Of a stretch of DNA of 64,000 nucleotides, positions 25,328 to 33,790 are shown in pieces. The notes beneath the pieces were generated by a model that saw only the letters and a list, made by a program, of their open reading frames with translations, searched no databases and was not told the origin of the DNA. Origin of the DNA: an uncultured Clostridia bacterium (lineage in GTDB: Bacteria; Bacillota; Clostridia; TANB77; CAG-508); NCBI GenBank assembly GCA_934141445.1, contig CAKPCF010000006.1, positions 11,827 to 75,826 of the forward strand, given 5' to 3'. Position 1 is the stretch's first letter, and each line of letters starts with the position of its first letter. The position numbers and the translations under genes are program-made.

Positions 25328-27271
25328 TTAATCTAAAAATTCTTGTTTTAATCTTAAATATCCAAGCTCTTCCCAAATATTATATGCTAAGTTTAGTCTA
25401 AATAAAACTGTTGGTTTTGCACCAGCTCTATTTTTATCTACTACGCAAGCATAGTATCTTACATCCGGATTTTTATATGGTTCTATATCTTTATACTCAT
25501 CCGCTAATTCATCTTCTGAATATTCATATTTATCATAAGTATGTGGATTTATTTGTTTTATTAAACATAAAGTATCTAATACTTCCTTTACAGTTTTACT
25601 AGCAGACATATCATTTATTGTTAAATTTACTGGCAATGTACTACTTTCCAAAAGTTGCAAAGATGAACCTATAAATACATGATATTTTTGTGCTATATTT
25701 GATAATATTGTAGCAGTCTTTTTTAGTTCCTCACCATTTCCAATATTATCAGTATCTGTTTTTAATGTATCATAAAAAATATATTCAATATCATACTTAT
25801 AAAAATAATTTAATATAATCTTTCTTAAATCATCATTTGAATGTTCTGTAATATGTATAAAATGTATTGATTCATCAACTTGTTTTTTTAACCACTCTGT
25901 AACTTGAATAGTTTGTTTAAATTCGGTTGAAGATTTAGCAAGTCTTTTAGCATAAGAATTGTTGCTTTCATTTTCTCTTTTCAAAATAAATCCATTTTCA
26001 TCTACTTCAACATCTTTAGCGTCTTTATCTGCTCTAAATTGTAGTTCTAGAAGTTCTCCTTCTGTTTTACAAAGTTTTTGTTTATGCAATTTTTGAATAT
26101 ATGGGCTATTTACAATAGTTGTGATTAAGCATAATCTCATTTTATCTTCTGACATTTCGTTTGAAATTATTAGAACTTTTTTATGCTCTACTAAAGATAA
26201 ATATGTTGCAATATCTACTGTAAATCTACTCTTACCAGAGTTTGAAGGCATTGCATAAGCCATTGTCTCACCTTTTCTTAGACCTTTAAAAACACTTGAC
26301 AAAATTGGAAAAGGAAGTGGTACACCATTTACTAAATTATTTTCTCCACTTAATAAAAATTCTGTTGCACCATCATTTAAAACTGCTTGACTTAATCTAT
26401 TAGTTACACCTATTTGTTCAATAGCACTTTCTACTTCTTCGATTGTCATTTCACTATATCTCTCATATTGAGAAATCTCAACAATCTTATTTTGTATATT
26501 AACTGTTGGTGCACTTTTATAATATTTTTTTAATATAAATAATTTCTTTAATTTTATATAAGTTTCTTCTATACTATATCCTCTATTTTGAACAGCATTT
26601 TTTAATTGCATTTTAAAATCATAAGTTCCTAAATTTTCTTTTGGAAACTTAAATTTTTCTTTTGCAATTGCTGGTGCATAAGTTTCACCATCTTGGAATA
26701 AAATTATCTTATATATATTAGAAAGTTCTTCATCTGAAAATAAACACTCATCATATACAAAATAATACATTGATATTGCTTTCGGATTATTTAAAAGTAA
26801 TCCAACAAAAATATACTCCAATTTTAAATCTGTAATTTCTGCTGGAAATTCTCCACTATCAACTAATTCAGCATTATCTTCTGGCTCATAAAATTCATCT
26901 TCTTCATATTCCTCATCATTATCTTCGTCATCTATTTCATCATCTTCTACAAGCTCTTCTTCATTATCTTCGTTTTCATTTCCAGTATTATCAATTTCAT
27001 TGTCTTCTTCAGAATCATCTATATCTTCACTATCATTTTCATCATCTTCATATTCCAAAGTATTTTCAAGTGGTTCGTTTACATTATACGAACTATATTC
27101 TTGATTATCTTCTTCATTTAAAGCTTCTTCTAATCTTTTACTTTTCTTCACTATTTTTCTAGCTTTTTTCACATTAGTATCAGCTGTTTCATCAGATACA
27201 AAATCATCATCTGATGGAACAAAATCTTCTATATCATCATTTTGATTTACATTTTTGTTAGAATCGTCCAA
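25328..27271 (-). CDS. DnaB-like RecA-fold ATPase with very acidic N-terminal extension
   Basis: A 647-residue protein. Residues 1-140 are low complexity and strongly acidic (Asp/Glu runs). From about 145 a small helical domain recalls the DnaB N-terminal domain (LEYIFVGLLLNNPKAISMYY). The RecA-like core begins near 325 with Walker A MPSNSGKSRFTVD (PSNSGKS) and continues with VLIISNEMSEDKMRLCL, a Walker B-like IEYIFYDTLKTD and a DnaB-like VVDKNRAGAKPTVLFRLNL. This is the DnaB/Twinkle helicase type, but divergent, and the RecA core holds insertions. It is probably not the replicative DnaB. Possible loader, repair or phage-derived helicase; which one cannot be told from the sequence. Confidence 0.65.
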   Translation of the reverse strand: MDDSNKNVNQNDDIEDFVPSDDDFVSDETADTNVKKARKIVKKSKRLEEALNEEDNQEYSSYNVNEPLENTLEYEDDENDSEDIDDSEEDNEIDNTGNENEDNEEELVEDDEIDDEDNDEEYEEDEFYEPEDNAELVDSGEFPAEITDLKLEYIFVGLLLNNPKAISMYYFVYDECLFSDEELSNIYKIILFQDGETYAPAIAKEKFKFPKENLGTYDFKMQLKNAVQNRGYSIEETYIKLKKLFILKKYYKSAPTVNIQNKIVEISQYERYSEMTIEEVESAIEQIGVTNRLSQAVLNDGATEFLLSGENNLVNGVPLPFPILSSVFKGLRKGETMAYAMPSNSGKSRFTVDIATYLSLVEHKKVLIISNEMSEDKMRLCLITTIVNSPYIQKLHKQKLCKTEGELLELQFRADKDAKDVEVDENGFILKRENESNNSYAKRLAKSSTEFKQTIQVTEWLKKQVDESIHFIHITEHSNDDLRKIILNYFYKYDIEYIFYDTLKTDTDNIGNGEELKKTATILSNIAQKYHVFIGSSLQLLESSTLPVNLTINDMSASKTVKEVLDTLCLIKQINPHTYDKYEYSEDELADEYKDIEPYKNPDVRYYACVVDKNRAGAKPTVLFRLNLAYNIWEELGYLRLKQEFLD

Positions 27272-27390
27272 AATAGTTTCCTCCTATGTATTTATATTTC
27301 TACTAACTGTATTATACTTGTTACCATTTTAAATTTCAACATCTATTTGTTCTTTATTATTAATTTTTGCAAGTGAAATTTACAATTTAG

Positions 27391-27419
27391 TTGAAATTTC
27401 CTAAAAAGCATTGTATAAT
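27391..27419 (+). promoter_or_regulatory. Sigma-A promoter of the 27454 cassette
   Basis: TTGAAA (27391-27396), 17-nt spacer, TATAAT (27414-27419), 35 nt before the ATG. Confidence 0.85.
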
Positions 27420-27453
27420 GTTTTATGTAAATTTTAGAAAAGAAGGTATTAAA

Positions 27454-28191
27454 ATGTTGAACTTTATTGTCCGGAAACTCTTTTATTACAACCTGAATGA
27501 AGGCGAGCAAAAGACTGCATTCGAACTTTTAGCACCTCGTGACTTTATCGATTGGATAAGTGCAAAAATAATTCCACTAATTTTTGGTTTATCAGTCTGC
27601 ACACCAATTTATATATTATTTCACTTTGATGCTAATGTAGTTGGCAAACTCTGTCTAATATCTATTATATGCATATATGCTTATGCTCTCGTAAAAATTT
27701 ATACAATATTTGAAACAATTTTTGAAAATCTTGCTAAAGATATTTCAGATTCCATTTATTTTGATGTTTTCACTAAAAAAGGAAAAGCAATTACAGAAGA
27801 TGACTTCTGTAAAATTTGTGACTCATATCCAAACCTTTTTTACTGCTTGAGGCATGAAGAGTTATGTAATGGATACTGCTACGGAATTTGTTTTAATTTG
27901 TTAGATACTTTAAAATGCGGTGAACTATTACTTGTTGCAATTAGATATTATGGTGATACATTGCCATACACAATGCACGCAATATATGTAAAAGATAATT
28001 GGTGCTTTGACACTTATACTCAACGGCAATTTCCGCTTACTCGATTTTTTGAATTATACGAAGCAAAATTCTATAAAGAAATATCGTACTCTGAAATAGA
28101 GCATCTGACTTATGAAGAATTCATCTTGACAGAAGCAAAGCTAATGAAAGAATGGTGTAAAGAAAATAAATGTAGTACAACTTTTGGATAA
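27454..28191 (+). CDS. Membrane protein with possible papain-like Cys/His domain, foreign-looking, reads through two CGG codons
   Basis: A 245-residue protein; ATG 27454 follows GAAGGT, and the frame further upstream lies inside the promoter. Two membrane helices are near residues 38-56 and 62-82. The C-terminal half has GYCYGICFNLL (about 145) and MHAIYVKDNWCFDTYTQRQF (about 174), a Cys then His-x-Asp arrangement like papain/transglutaminase-fold peptidases; this is a guess. Codon use differs from its neighbours (CTC, GGC, GCG, CTG). It has two in-frame CGG codons, at codon 7 and near codon 189, and the frame stays open across both, so here CGG reads as a normal triplet or the gene is not expressed. 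Lateral gain is likely. Confidence 0.6.
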   Translation: MLNFIVRKLFYYNLNEGEQKTAFELLAPRDFIDWISAKIIPLIFGLSVCTPIYILFHFDANVVGKLCLISIICIYAYALVKIYTIFETIFENLAKDISDSIYFDVFTKKGKAITEDDFCKICDSYPNLFYCLRHEELCNGYCYGICFNLLDTLKCGELLLVAIRYYGDTLPYTMHAIYVKDNWCFDTYTQRQFPLTRFFELYEAKFYKEISYSEIEHLTYEEFILTEAKLMKEWCKENKCSTTFG

Positions 28192-28210
28192 AATTAAAGT
28201 TTAACTTTTT

Positions 28211-28242
28211 CCCCAGACTGTGAACTTCAGTCTGGGGTTTTT
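28211..28242 (+). terminator. GC-rich terminator of the 27454 cassette
   Basis: CCCCAGACTG and CAGTCTGGGG form a perfect 10-bp stem with a 7-nt loop and then five T. It shares the CCAGAC/GTCTGG core with the terminator at 21404. Confidence 0.92.
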
Positions 28243-28245
28243 CAT

Positions 28246-28971
28246 TTATTCAGCATCCCAACCTAATGAACCCATATATTTTACATATTCTTTTTTTCCA
28301 GTATATTCTTTCATTATTGCTTTTACTTCATCTAATAATTTTGAATCAATTTCTTTATTATAATTATCTTCATAAAATTCTATCATTTCTCGTTGAACAC
28401 ACACTTTTTCTTTCATAGAAAGATTTTCTTTAAAATAAATCTTTGCTAAATCACTATACCATTTTTGCTTAATATCTGATATTTTACCATTTGAATTTTC
28501 TGCTTTTTCTTCAGTATTTACTAATATTGGTTCATTTGATTTTTTATAATCTTCTTGAATGTTGTTAATTTCTTTTTCAGCCTTTATAATTTTCTTTTTC
28601 ATATCCCTTACATATTTCTTGCCATAATATTTTTCACTTAAATCCAAAGTATGGCGAACACCAACTATTGTAATCCAGTCACTTTCTCCTGTTGCATTTT
28701 TCCACCAAGGTGTAATATATACTTCTTTATATCCAAACTCAACAACATTTTCCATTTTAACAACAGTAGCTTTATATCCTATACCATAATACTCTGAACG
28801 ATTAGTTGAATATGAATTCCAATGTATAAAGCAAAATATAGGTTTCTTTTGATTAGATGCCATATTATAATCTATAGCAAAAATAAACATCCAAATCAAA
28901 ACAATACAAACTAATATTTTTATTTTTTTGTTTAAAACTTTTTCTTTAATAAATTTCCCAAAATTACTCAT
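28246..28971 (-). CDS. Hypothetical single-pass membrane protein
   Basis: A 241-residue protein with an N-terminal membrane helix (IKILVCIVLIWMFIFAIDY, about 16-34). The next part (KKPIFCFIHWN and SEYYGIGYKATVVK, about 43-71) resembles a common Bacillota pattern (KPIF..., YYG-GYK) found after a signal anchor in small uncharacterised proteins. A helical, charged C-terminal region follows, with SMKEKVCVQREMIEFYEDNY near 190. No named family recognised, no catalytic motif seen. It directly follows, convergently, the terminator of the foreign-looking cassette. Confidence 0.6.
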   Translation of the reverse strand: MSNFGKFIKEKVLNKKIKILVCIVLIWMFIFAIDYNMASNQKKPIFCFIHWNSYSTNRSEYYGIGYKATVVKMENVVEFGYKEVYITPWWKNATGESDWITIVGVRHTLDLSEKYYGKKYVRDMKKKIIKAEKEINNIQEDYKKSNEPILVNTEEKAENSNGKISDIKQKWYSDLAKIYFKENLSMKEKVCVQREMIEFYEDNYNKEIDSKLLDEVKAIMKEYTGKKEYVKYMGSLGWDAE

Positions 28972-29127
28972 TATTTCACCAACTTATTTTTTCTAATTTT
29001 AAACTGTACACTTGAATTCTATCATACAGCATTTATATATTCAATAAATTCTATATAAATAATTCTATTGATTTTTTTATAAATTATATATATAAATTAG
29101 TTAATAAATTTTGAGGAGGAAAAGTAA

Positions 29128-29223
29128 ATGAAAAAATCAACAAAAATTATTATTTGTATTTTAGTAGTTATACTAATTATTGCTGTTATCTTTAGCAATA
29201 GCCTTATCCTGTTTTACTCATAA
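29128..29223 (+). CDS. 31-residue hydrophobic peptide, possible small membrane protein
   Basis: ATG 29128 is preceded by a strong GAGGAGG with 8-nt spacing. The product is a basic start (MKKSTK) and one hydrophobic helix (IIICILVVILIIAVIF), then SNSLILFYS. The last 20 nt overlap the 3' end of sigE on the other strand. A weak promoter (TTGATT, TATATA) lies upstream. Such single-helix peptides are often real but easily missed; it could also be the remnant of a longer anchored protein. Confidence 0.45.
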   Translation: MKKSTKIIICILVVILIIAVIFSNSLILFYS

Positions 29224-29941
29224 TTTCTTTTTTCATTTTTTTCATTATCTTTTTTTCCAATCTAGAAATATAACTTTGTGATATGCCTAGCATATCTGCA
29301 ACTTCTTTCTGCGTTTTTTCTTTTTCAGTACCATTTATTCCAAATCTTAGTTGCATTATATACATTTCTCTTGGATTAAGCTTGCTTATAGCAATTTTCA
29401 ATAACTTTTTATCAACTTCATCTTCAATACCTTTTGATGTAACATCACTTTCTGTACCTAATATATCTGATAGCAAAAGTTCGTTTCCATCTCCATCTTT
29501 ATTCAAAGGCTCATCAATTGATATTTCTGTTTTGATTTTAGTCGTTCTTCTCAGTTGCATTAAAATTTCATTTTCTATACATCTTGAAGCATAAGTAGCA
29601 AGTTTAATATTTTTATCTGTATTAAAAGTGTTAATTGCTTTCATTAAACCTATTGTTCCTATTGAAATTAAATCTTCTAAATCTAGTCCTGTATTTTCAA
29701 ATTTCTTAGCTATATATACAACTAATCTCAAGTTCCTCTCAACTAAAATCTGTTTTGCTTCTTCATCATTATTATTAAGTTTTTCCAATAATTTTTCTTC
29801 TTCTAATACATTCAGAGGTGGTGGTAAAGTTTGACTACCATTTATATAAAATATTGGTAGTTTTTCTATACTATCCCTTTTTGAATATTTTTTAAAAATT
29901 TCAAGTACTGTACTTTTAAGCATTTTTAACAAGTTTTTCAC
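29204..29941 (-). CDS. sigE: Sporulation sigma factor SigE (pro-form)
   Basis: First mother-cell sigma factor. The N-terminal pro-sequence (MKNLLKMLKSTVLEIFKKYS) is present and would be cut by SpoIIGA. The conserved LPPPL segment follows (near 39), then region 2 (LEDLISIGTIGLMKAINTFN, LATYASRCIENEILMQLRR) and region 4 (KTQKEVADMLGISQSYISRL). Start is GTG at 29941, with AGGAGG 9 nt upstream; it overlaps the end of spoIIGA by 26 nt, so translation is coupled. 245 residues is normal. Protein and protease are made from the same message. Confidence 0.95.
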   Translation of the reverse strand: MKNLLKMLKSTVLEIFKKYSKRDSIEKLPIFYINGSQTLPPPLNVLEEEKLLEKLNNNDEEAKQILVERNLRLVVYIAKKFENTGLDLEDLISIGTIGLMKAINTFNTDKNIKLATYASRCIENEILMQLRRTTKIKTEISIDEPLNKDGDGNELLLSDILGTESDVTSKGIEDEVDKKLLKIAISKLNPREMYIMQLRFGINGTEKEKTQKEVADMLGISQSYISRLEKKIMKKMKKEIMSKTG

Positions 29942-30827
29942 TTTGCCTTCCCTCCTTTAAAATATTCAAACCAACTAAACTAGTATATAAATTTGTTTTT
30001 GTAAGTTTACCAGGATATATACCAACAATTACATCATTTCTAACTTTTTCTACTTCATCATATACTTTTATATATTCAGGTTTAAAACCAATTATGAGTC
30101 CATTTTCATTTCCGAGTGAAGAAAATGGTATTAGCTTAAACTTATAATTATGAATTTTACTATCTTCCAGCCACTTTCCTTTTAATATATCTTCGATATG
30201 ATTCAAAATTTCATCATCAACCATCCCTCTTAAACTATTCTTTTCAACAATAATAACATCATTCTGTGTAATTGGATCTTTTAATAAATTACCTGTATCT
30301 ATCATTGTTTTTAATTTTATACTTTTATTATTATAGAAAATTTCCATATCACATAGCATTGATTTAATTTTTCGCCTATCTTTTATTATATTAGAAGTAA
30401 TTGCTATTATTGAAAAACCAACTATTCCTCCAAGTAATGCTATTTTTATTGGATAAGTACCAACAAGATGTCCATTCTTAAAAATAATATCTTCTGGTTT
30501 TAAAAAGAATAGTAACATAAAAGCAGCTCCACCAAATGTAAATGATACTAAATAAAATAAAAATAACTGTTTTACTAAACTTTTTATATTGTGTATTCCA
30601 AAAGTAATAATAATCATTAAAACAGAAACTGCAATTTTAAAAATCAAATTCTGTATAACTGAAAATTTAATCATATAATTTATAATTGCATATATTCCAC
30701 CAACTGTACTTGCTATCATATTTCTAGCAATTTTTATATCATATTTTCCAATAAGTGCTGTTGCAATTAAAATAATATAATTCATTGCCAAATTTTCTAA
30801 AATAACTATATCAATATATACTGTCAT
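29916..30827 (-). CDS. spoIIGA: SpoIIGA, membrane-bound aspartic protease that matures SigE
   Basis: Cuts pro-SigE in the mother cell after signalling by SpoIIR. The N-terminal half has five membrane segments, starting VYIDIVILENLAMNYIILIA. The C-terminal half is the aspartic protease domain with catalytic Asp in KTMIDTGNLLKDP (about residue 183) and the conserved ENGLIIGFKPEYIKVY. Length 303. It lies immediately before sigE and about 140 nt downstream of ftsZ, the same order as in Bacillus, which ties sporulation control to the division cluster. Confidence 0.95.
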   Translation of the reverse strand: MTVYIDIVILENLAMNYIILIATALIGKYDIKIARNMIASTVGGIYAIINYMIKFSVIQNLIFKIAVSVLMIIITFGIHNIKSLVKQLFLFYLVSFTFGGAAFMLLFFLKPEDIIFKNGHLVGTYPIKIALLGGIVGFSIIAITSNIIKDRRKIKSMLCDMEIFYNNKSIKLKTMIDTGNLLKDPITQNDVIIVEKNSLRGMVDDEILNHIEDILKGKWLEDSKIHNYKFKLIPFSSLGNENGLIIGFKPEYIKVYDEVEKVRNDVIVGIYPGKLTKTNLYTSLVGLNILKEGRQSEKLVKNA

Positions 30828-30903
30828 TTCCTAACTCCTCTTTAGTTTATGTATATATTTTATACTTTCATATTTTAAAAATCTGTCAATTTCTAGGGCA
30901 GAA

Positions 30904-30940
30904 AAAAAGAAATAATCTACAAAATAGACTATTTCTTTTC
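30904..30940 (-). terminator. Terminator of ftsZ
   Basis: AAAGAAATAATCTA pairs with TAGACTATTTCTTT (one mismatch) around a 5-nt loop; T-rich on the minus strand. Confidence 0.8.
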
Positions 30941-30969
30941 TTTATTTTTTCTTTTATTCATTTATATGA

Positions 30970-32106
30970 TTATTTGTTTCCTAAACCTTTATTTTTTCTT
31001 AAAAATGCTGGAATATCTAAGTCATTAGGATTGCTTTCTGCAGCTGGTGAAGATATTGAACTTGAACCCATATTGTTTCTTTTTCTCCAAGTATCTTCTA
31101 CAATATTTTTATATCCTGCTAAACCTGTAGTTTTTTCATCTTCTTTTTCAAATCCTGTTGCAATAACTGTAATTTGAATTTCATCACCCATTGAATCATC
31201 TGTAACAGTACCAAAGATGATATTTGCTTCTGGGTCTGCACTTCTTTGTACAAGTTCTGCAGCTGTATTTGCTTCGTGTAAGCCAATATCACTTCCACCA
31301 GTAATATTGATAATTACACCTCTTGCACCTTCGATTGAAGTTTCTAATAAAGGACTTTGTATAGCTTGTTTTGCAGCATCTTCTGCTCTATTTTCTCCAC
31401 TTGCTCTACCAATACCCATATGAGCCATGCCTTGATTTAACATAATTGTTTTAACATCTGCAAAGTCTAAGTTAATTAAACCTGGTACAGCAATTAAATC
31501 AGATATACCTTGAACACCTTGTCTTAAAACATCATCAGCCATTCTAAAAGCTTCTACTATTGAAGTTTTTCTATCTATAACTTGTAATAGTTTATCATTT
31601 GGAATTACAACCAATGTATCAACTTTACCTTTTAAATTAGCAATTCCTCTTTCAGCTTGTGCTAATCTCTTTTTACCTTCAAATGTAAATGGTTTTGTAA
31701 CAACACCTATAGTTAATATTCCAAGTTCTTTTGCAGCAGCTGCTACAAATGGTGCAGCACCTGTTCCAGTTCCACCGCCCATACCAGCTGTTACGAATAC
31801 CATATCTGCTCCTTTTAAAGCTTCAGCAATATCTGCTTTGCTTTCTTCAGCTGCTTGTGCTCCAATATCTGGATTTGCTCCTGCTCCTAAACCTCTTGTT
31901 AGTTTCTCACCTATTTGGATTTTTGTTCCCGCTTTTGATAAATTCAATGCTTGTCTATCTGTGTTTACAGCTATAAATTCAACACTTTTAATTCCAGCTT
32001 CAACCATTCTATTTACAGCATTATTTCCAGCTCCTCCAACTCCTATTACTTTTATTGTTGCTGATCCATCCATCATAAAGTTTAAATCCTCATTATCCAT
32101 AATCAT
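30970..32106 (-). CDS. ftsZ: Cell division GTPase FtsZ
   Basis: Tubulin-like GTPase that forms the division ring. GVGGAGNNAVNRM (about 22-34) binds nucleotide, GGGTGTGAAP (about 107-116) is the tubulin signature, and the T7 loop NLDFADVKTIM completes the GTPase site. The core ends near residue 320; a variable linker leads to the C-terminal peptide DLDIPAFLRK, which binds FtsA and other partners. Length 378. GGAGG lies 9 nt before ATG 32106. Downstream of ftsA with a 62-nt gap. Confidence 0.98.
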   Translation of the reverse strand: MIMDNEDLNFMMDGSATIKVIGVGGAGNNAVNRMVEAGIKSVEFIAVNTDRQALNLSKAGTKIQIGEKLTRGLGAGANPDIGAQAAEESKADIAEALKGADMVFVTAGMGGGTGTGAAPFVAAAAKELGILTIGVVTKPFTFEGKKRLAQAERGIANLKGKVDTLVVIPNDKLLQVIDRKTSIVEAFRMADDVLRQGVQGISDLIAVPGLINLDFADVKTIMLNQGMAHMGIGRASGENRAEDAAKQAIQSPLLETSIEGARGVIINITGGSDIGLHEANTAAELVQRSADPEANIIFGTVTDDSMGDEIQITVIATGFEKEDEKTTGLAGYKNIVEDTWRKRNNMGSSSISSPAAESNPNDLDIPAFLRKNKGLGNK

Positions 32107-32168
32107 AAGGTGTATCCTCCTTTATTATCTTTATCTATAATTTTTAAAATTAAAAACATTTTCGTATT

Positions 32169-33401
32169 TTAAGAATAAAAGAAATCTTTTATTTTTTCTA
32201 TAATCGTTTTAATAAGATTTTTTTCTGTTTTTGCATCAATACTACTAGAAACTGTTTTTGCATAAGGTCTTGCAGCTATATATCTAACTAGAGCATAACT
32301 TGCTCTATATGTAGATTTAATTGTACTTACCAATCTGCCTGTTGATATTTTTACTGGAATATTCAAAATAATTTTTCCAGCCATATCACTCTTATTTATA
32401 TTAACAATTCCTTCTCCAGTAAGTATAACATTGTTGATATTTGGTTTTATAGCATGTGTTGTAATATCTTTATTTACCAAAGTAAATATTTCTTCTATTC
32501 TAGCTTCTATTATTTCTACAAGTTCAGAGCTTTTAATTGTTTTATTTTTTCCATCAATATCTTTACAAGTATTTAATACAATATTGTTGTCGTTATCTAT
32601 AAAAGACTTTAAAGCTAATCCATATTGTCTTTTTAATTTATCTGCTTCTTCCCTAGAAATATTTAAAACATAAGCTATATCACTTGTGATATTATCTCCA
32701 CCTAGATTTATTGTATTTGTATAAATAAATGAAGTTCCATTAAATACACCTATATCTGTATTTCCTGCCCCTATATCTAATAGCATAACATTATCATTTA
32801 GCTCATTTGTATCTAGCACCAAATTTCTTTCTGCAAGTGCTGTCGGTACAACACCATCTATTTCTATTCCTGCTTTTTTGAATATTGATGTTAATTGTTT
32901 TATATAATCTTTTTCTGCTAAAATAATTTGAGCTGTTAATGTAAAATGACTACTAAACTTTCCAACAGGATCTTCTACTGCTTTGCCATCTTCTAATATA
33001 AATTTGTCTGGTACTATATCTATTAGCACTTTATCTTCTGGAATCTCTATATCTCTTACTTGAATAATTGCTGAAGCAACATCTTTAATAGAAATGCCAG
33101 CAAGCTTATCTTTTGCATCTTTTACGATACTGTTCTGTACAATCGTTACATATTTGCCTGGTATTGTTGTATAAGCTGAATTTATTTTTAAATTTGAAAT
33201 TTCTTCTGCTTCTTGAATTGTTTTTGAAATTGAAAGACTTATTTCGTCTTCATCAATAAATTTGCCCTTTTGAATGCCAGTACATTTGCAATTTGTACTG
33301 CAAATAATTTCAATTTGATTAAAATTATTTACTTCACCAACAACTGTGCTAACCTTAGAGGTTCCAATATCGATACCAACAATTATATCTCCTATTGCCA
33401 A
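32169..33401 (-). CDS. ftsA: Cell division protein FtsA
   Basis: Actin-like ATPase that ties FtsZ filaments to the membrane. Phosphate-1 segment VGIDIGTSKVSTVVGE (about 7-22), the SHS2 (1C) domain inserted at about 85-165, phosphate-2 LLDIGAGNTDIGVF (about 204), and the adenosine motif VILTGEGI (about 324). The C-terminal 20 residues (KNLIKTIIEKIKDFFYS) form the amphipathic membrane-binding helix. Start is TTG at 33401 with GGAGGAG 8-9 nt upstream. 410 residues is the usual size. Confidence 0.94.
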   Translation of the reverse strand: MAIGDIIVGIDIGTSKVSTVVGEVNNFNQIEIICSTNCKCTGIQKGKFIDEDEISLSISKTIQEAEEISNLKINSAYTTIPGKYVTIVQNSIVKDAKDKLAGISIKDVASAIIQVRDIEIPEDKVLIDIVPDKFILEDGKAVEDPVGKFSSHFTLTAQIILAEKDYIKQLTSIFKKAGIEIDGVVPTALAERNLVLDTNELNDNVMLLDIGAGNTDIGVFNGTSFIYTNTINLGGDNITSDIAYVLNISREEADKLKRQYGLALKSFIDNDNNIVLNTCKDIDGKNKTIKSSELVEIIEARIEEIFTLVNKDITTHAIKPNINNVILTGEGIVNINKSDMAGKIILNIPVKISTGRLVSTIKSTYRASYALVRYIAARPYAKTVSSSIDAKTEKNLIKTIIEKIKDFFYS

Positions 33402-33647
33402 AGCTTTTCTCCTCCATTTATTTTAGTTAAGTTTTTACCTTTAATGTATGCGTTAAGAATATTACATTTTTCATCAAAAGTCAAGTATATATGTGATATT
33501 TTTGTAATATTTGTAATGATTTTGTAACTTCATTTTTTCCTTAAGGCACAATGATAACTATACACTATTTTTATAGGAAATTCAAGTCAAATTTTGTCTT
33601 TTTTTGCAAAAAAAGAACCTCTATTTCTACACAATAGCACCCTACAA

Positions 33648-33695
33648 AAAATAGAACTCAAATTATTAAAAAGATAATAATTTGAGTTCTACTTT
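33648..33695. terminator. Strong hairpin, terminator downstream of the Fic gene
   Basis: A 15-bp perfect stem (AGAACTCAAATTATT / AATAATTTGAGTTCT, 33653-33667 and 33676-33690) with an 8-nt loop and T runs on both sides. The rest of 33402-33647 holds the ftsA upstream region; I see no gene in it. Confidence 0.85.
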
Positions 33696-33703
33696 TTTCA
33701 TAT

Positions 33704-33790
33704 ATCACGAAATCAAAGATTTATTCAAGGCATTTTATCACGAAATCAAAGATTTTATATGTATGTTTTACCACGAAATCAAGAATTTTG
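33704..33790. repeat. Three direct repeats with 33-bp period
   Basis: ATCACGAAATCAAAGATTT occurs at 33704 and 33737, and a variant (ACCACGAAATCAAGAATTT) at 33770, each exactly 33 bp apart. Read on the plus strand the repeats encode an 11-residue unit containing YHEIKDF. They lie between the Fic stop and its terminator. Three units with variable 14-bp interspace that keeps the reading frame. Confidence 0.75.

Noticed and set aside
33704..33790. Short CRISPR array
   Set aside because: Only three units, a 14-bp interspace too short for spacers, an imperfect third copy and no cas genes nearby.
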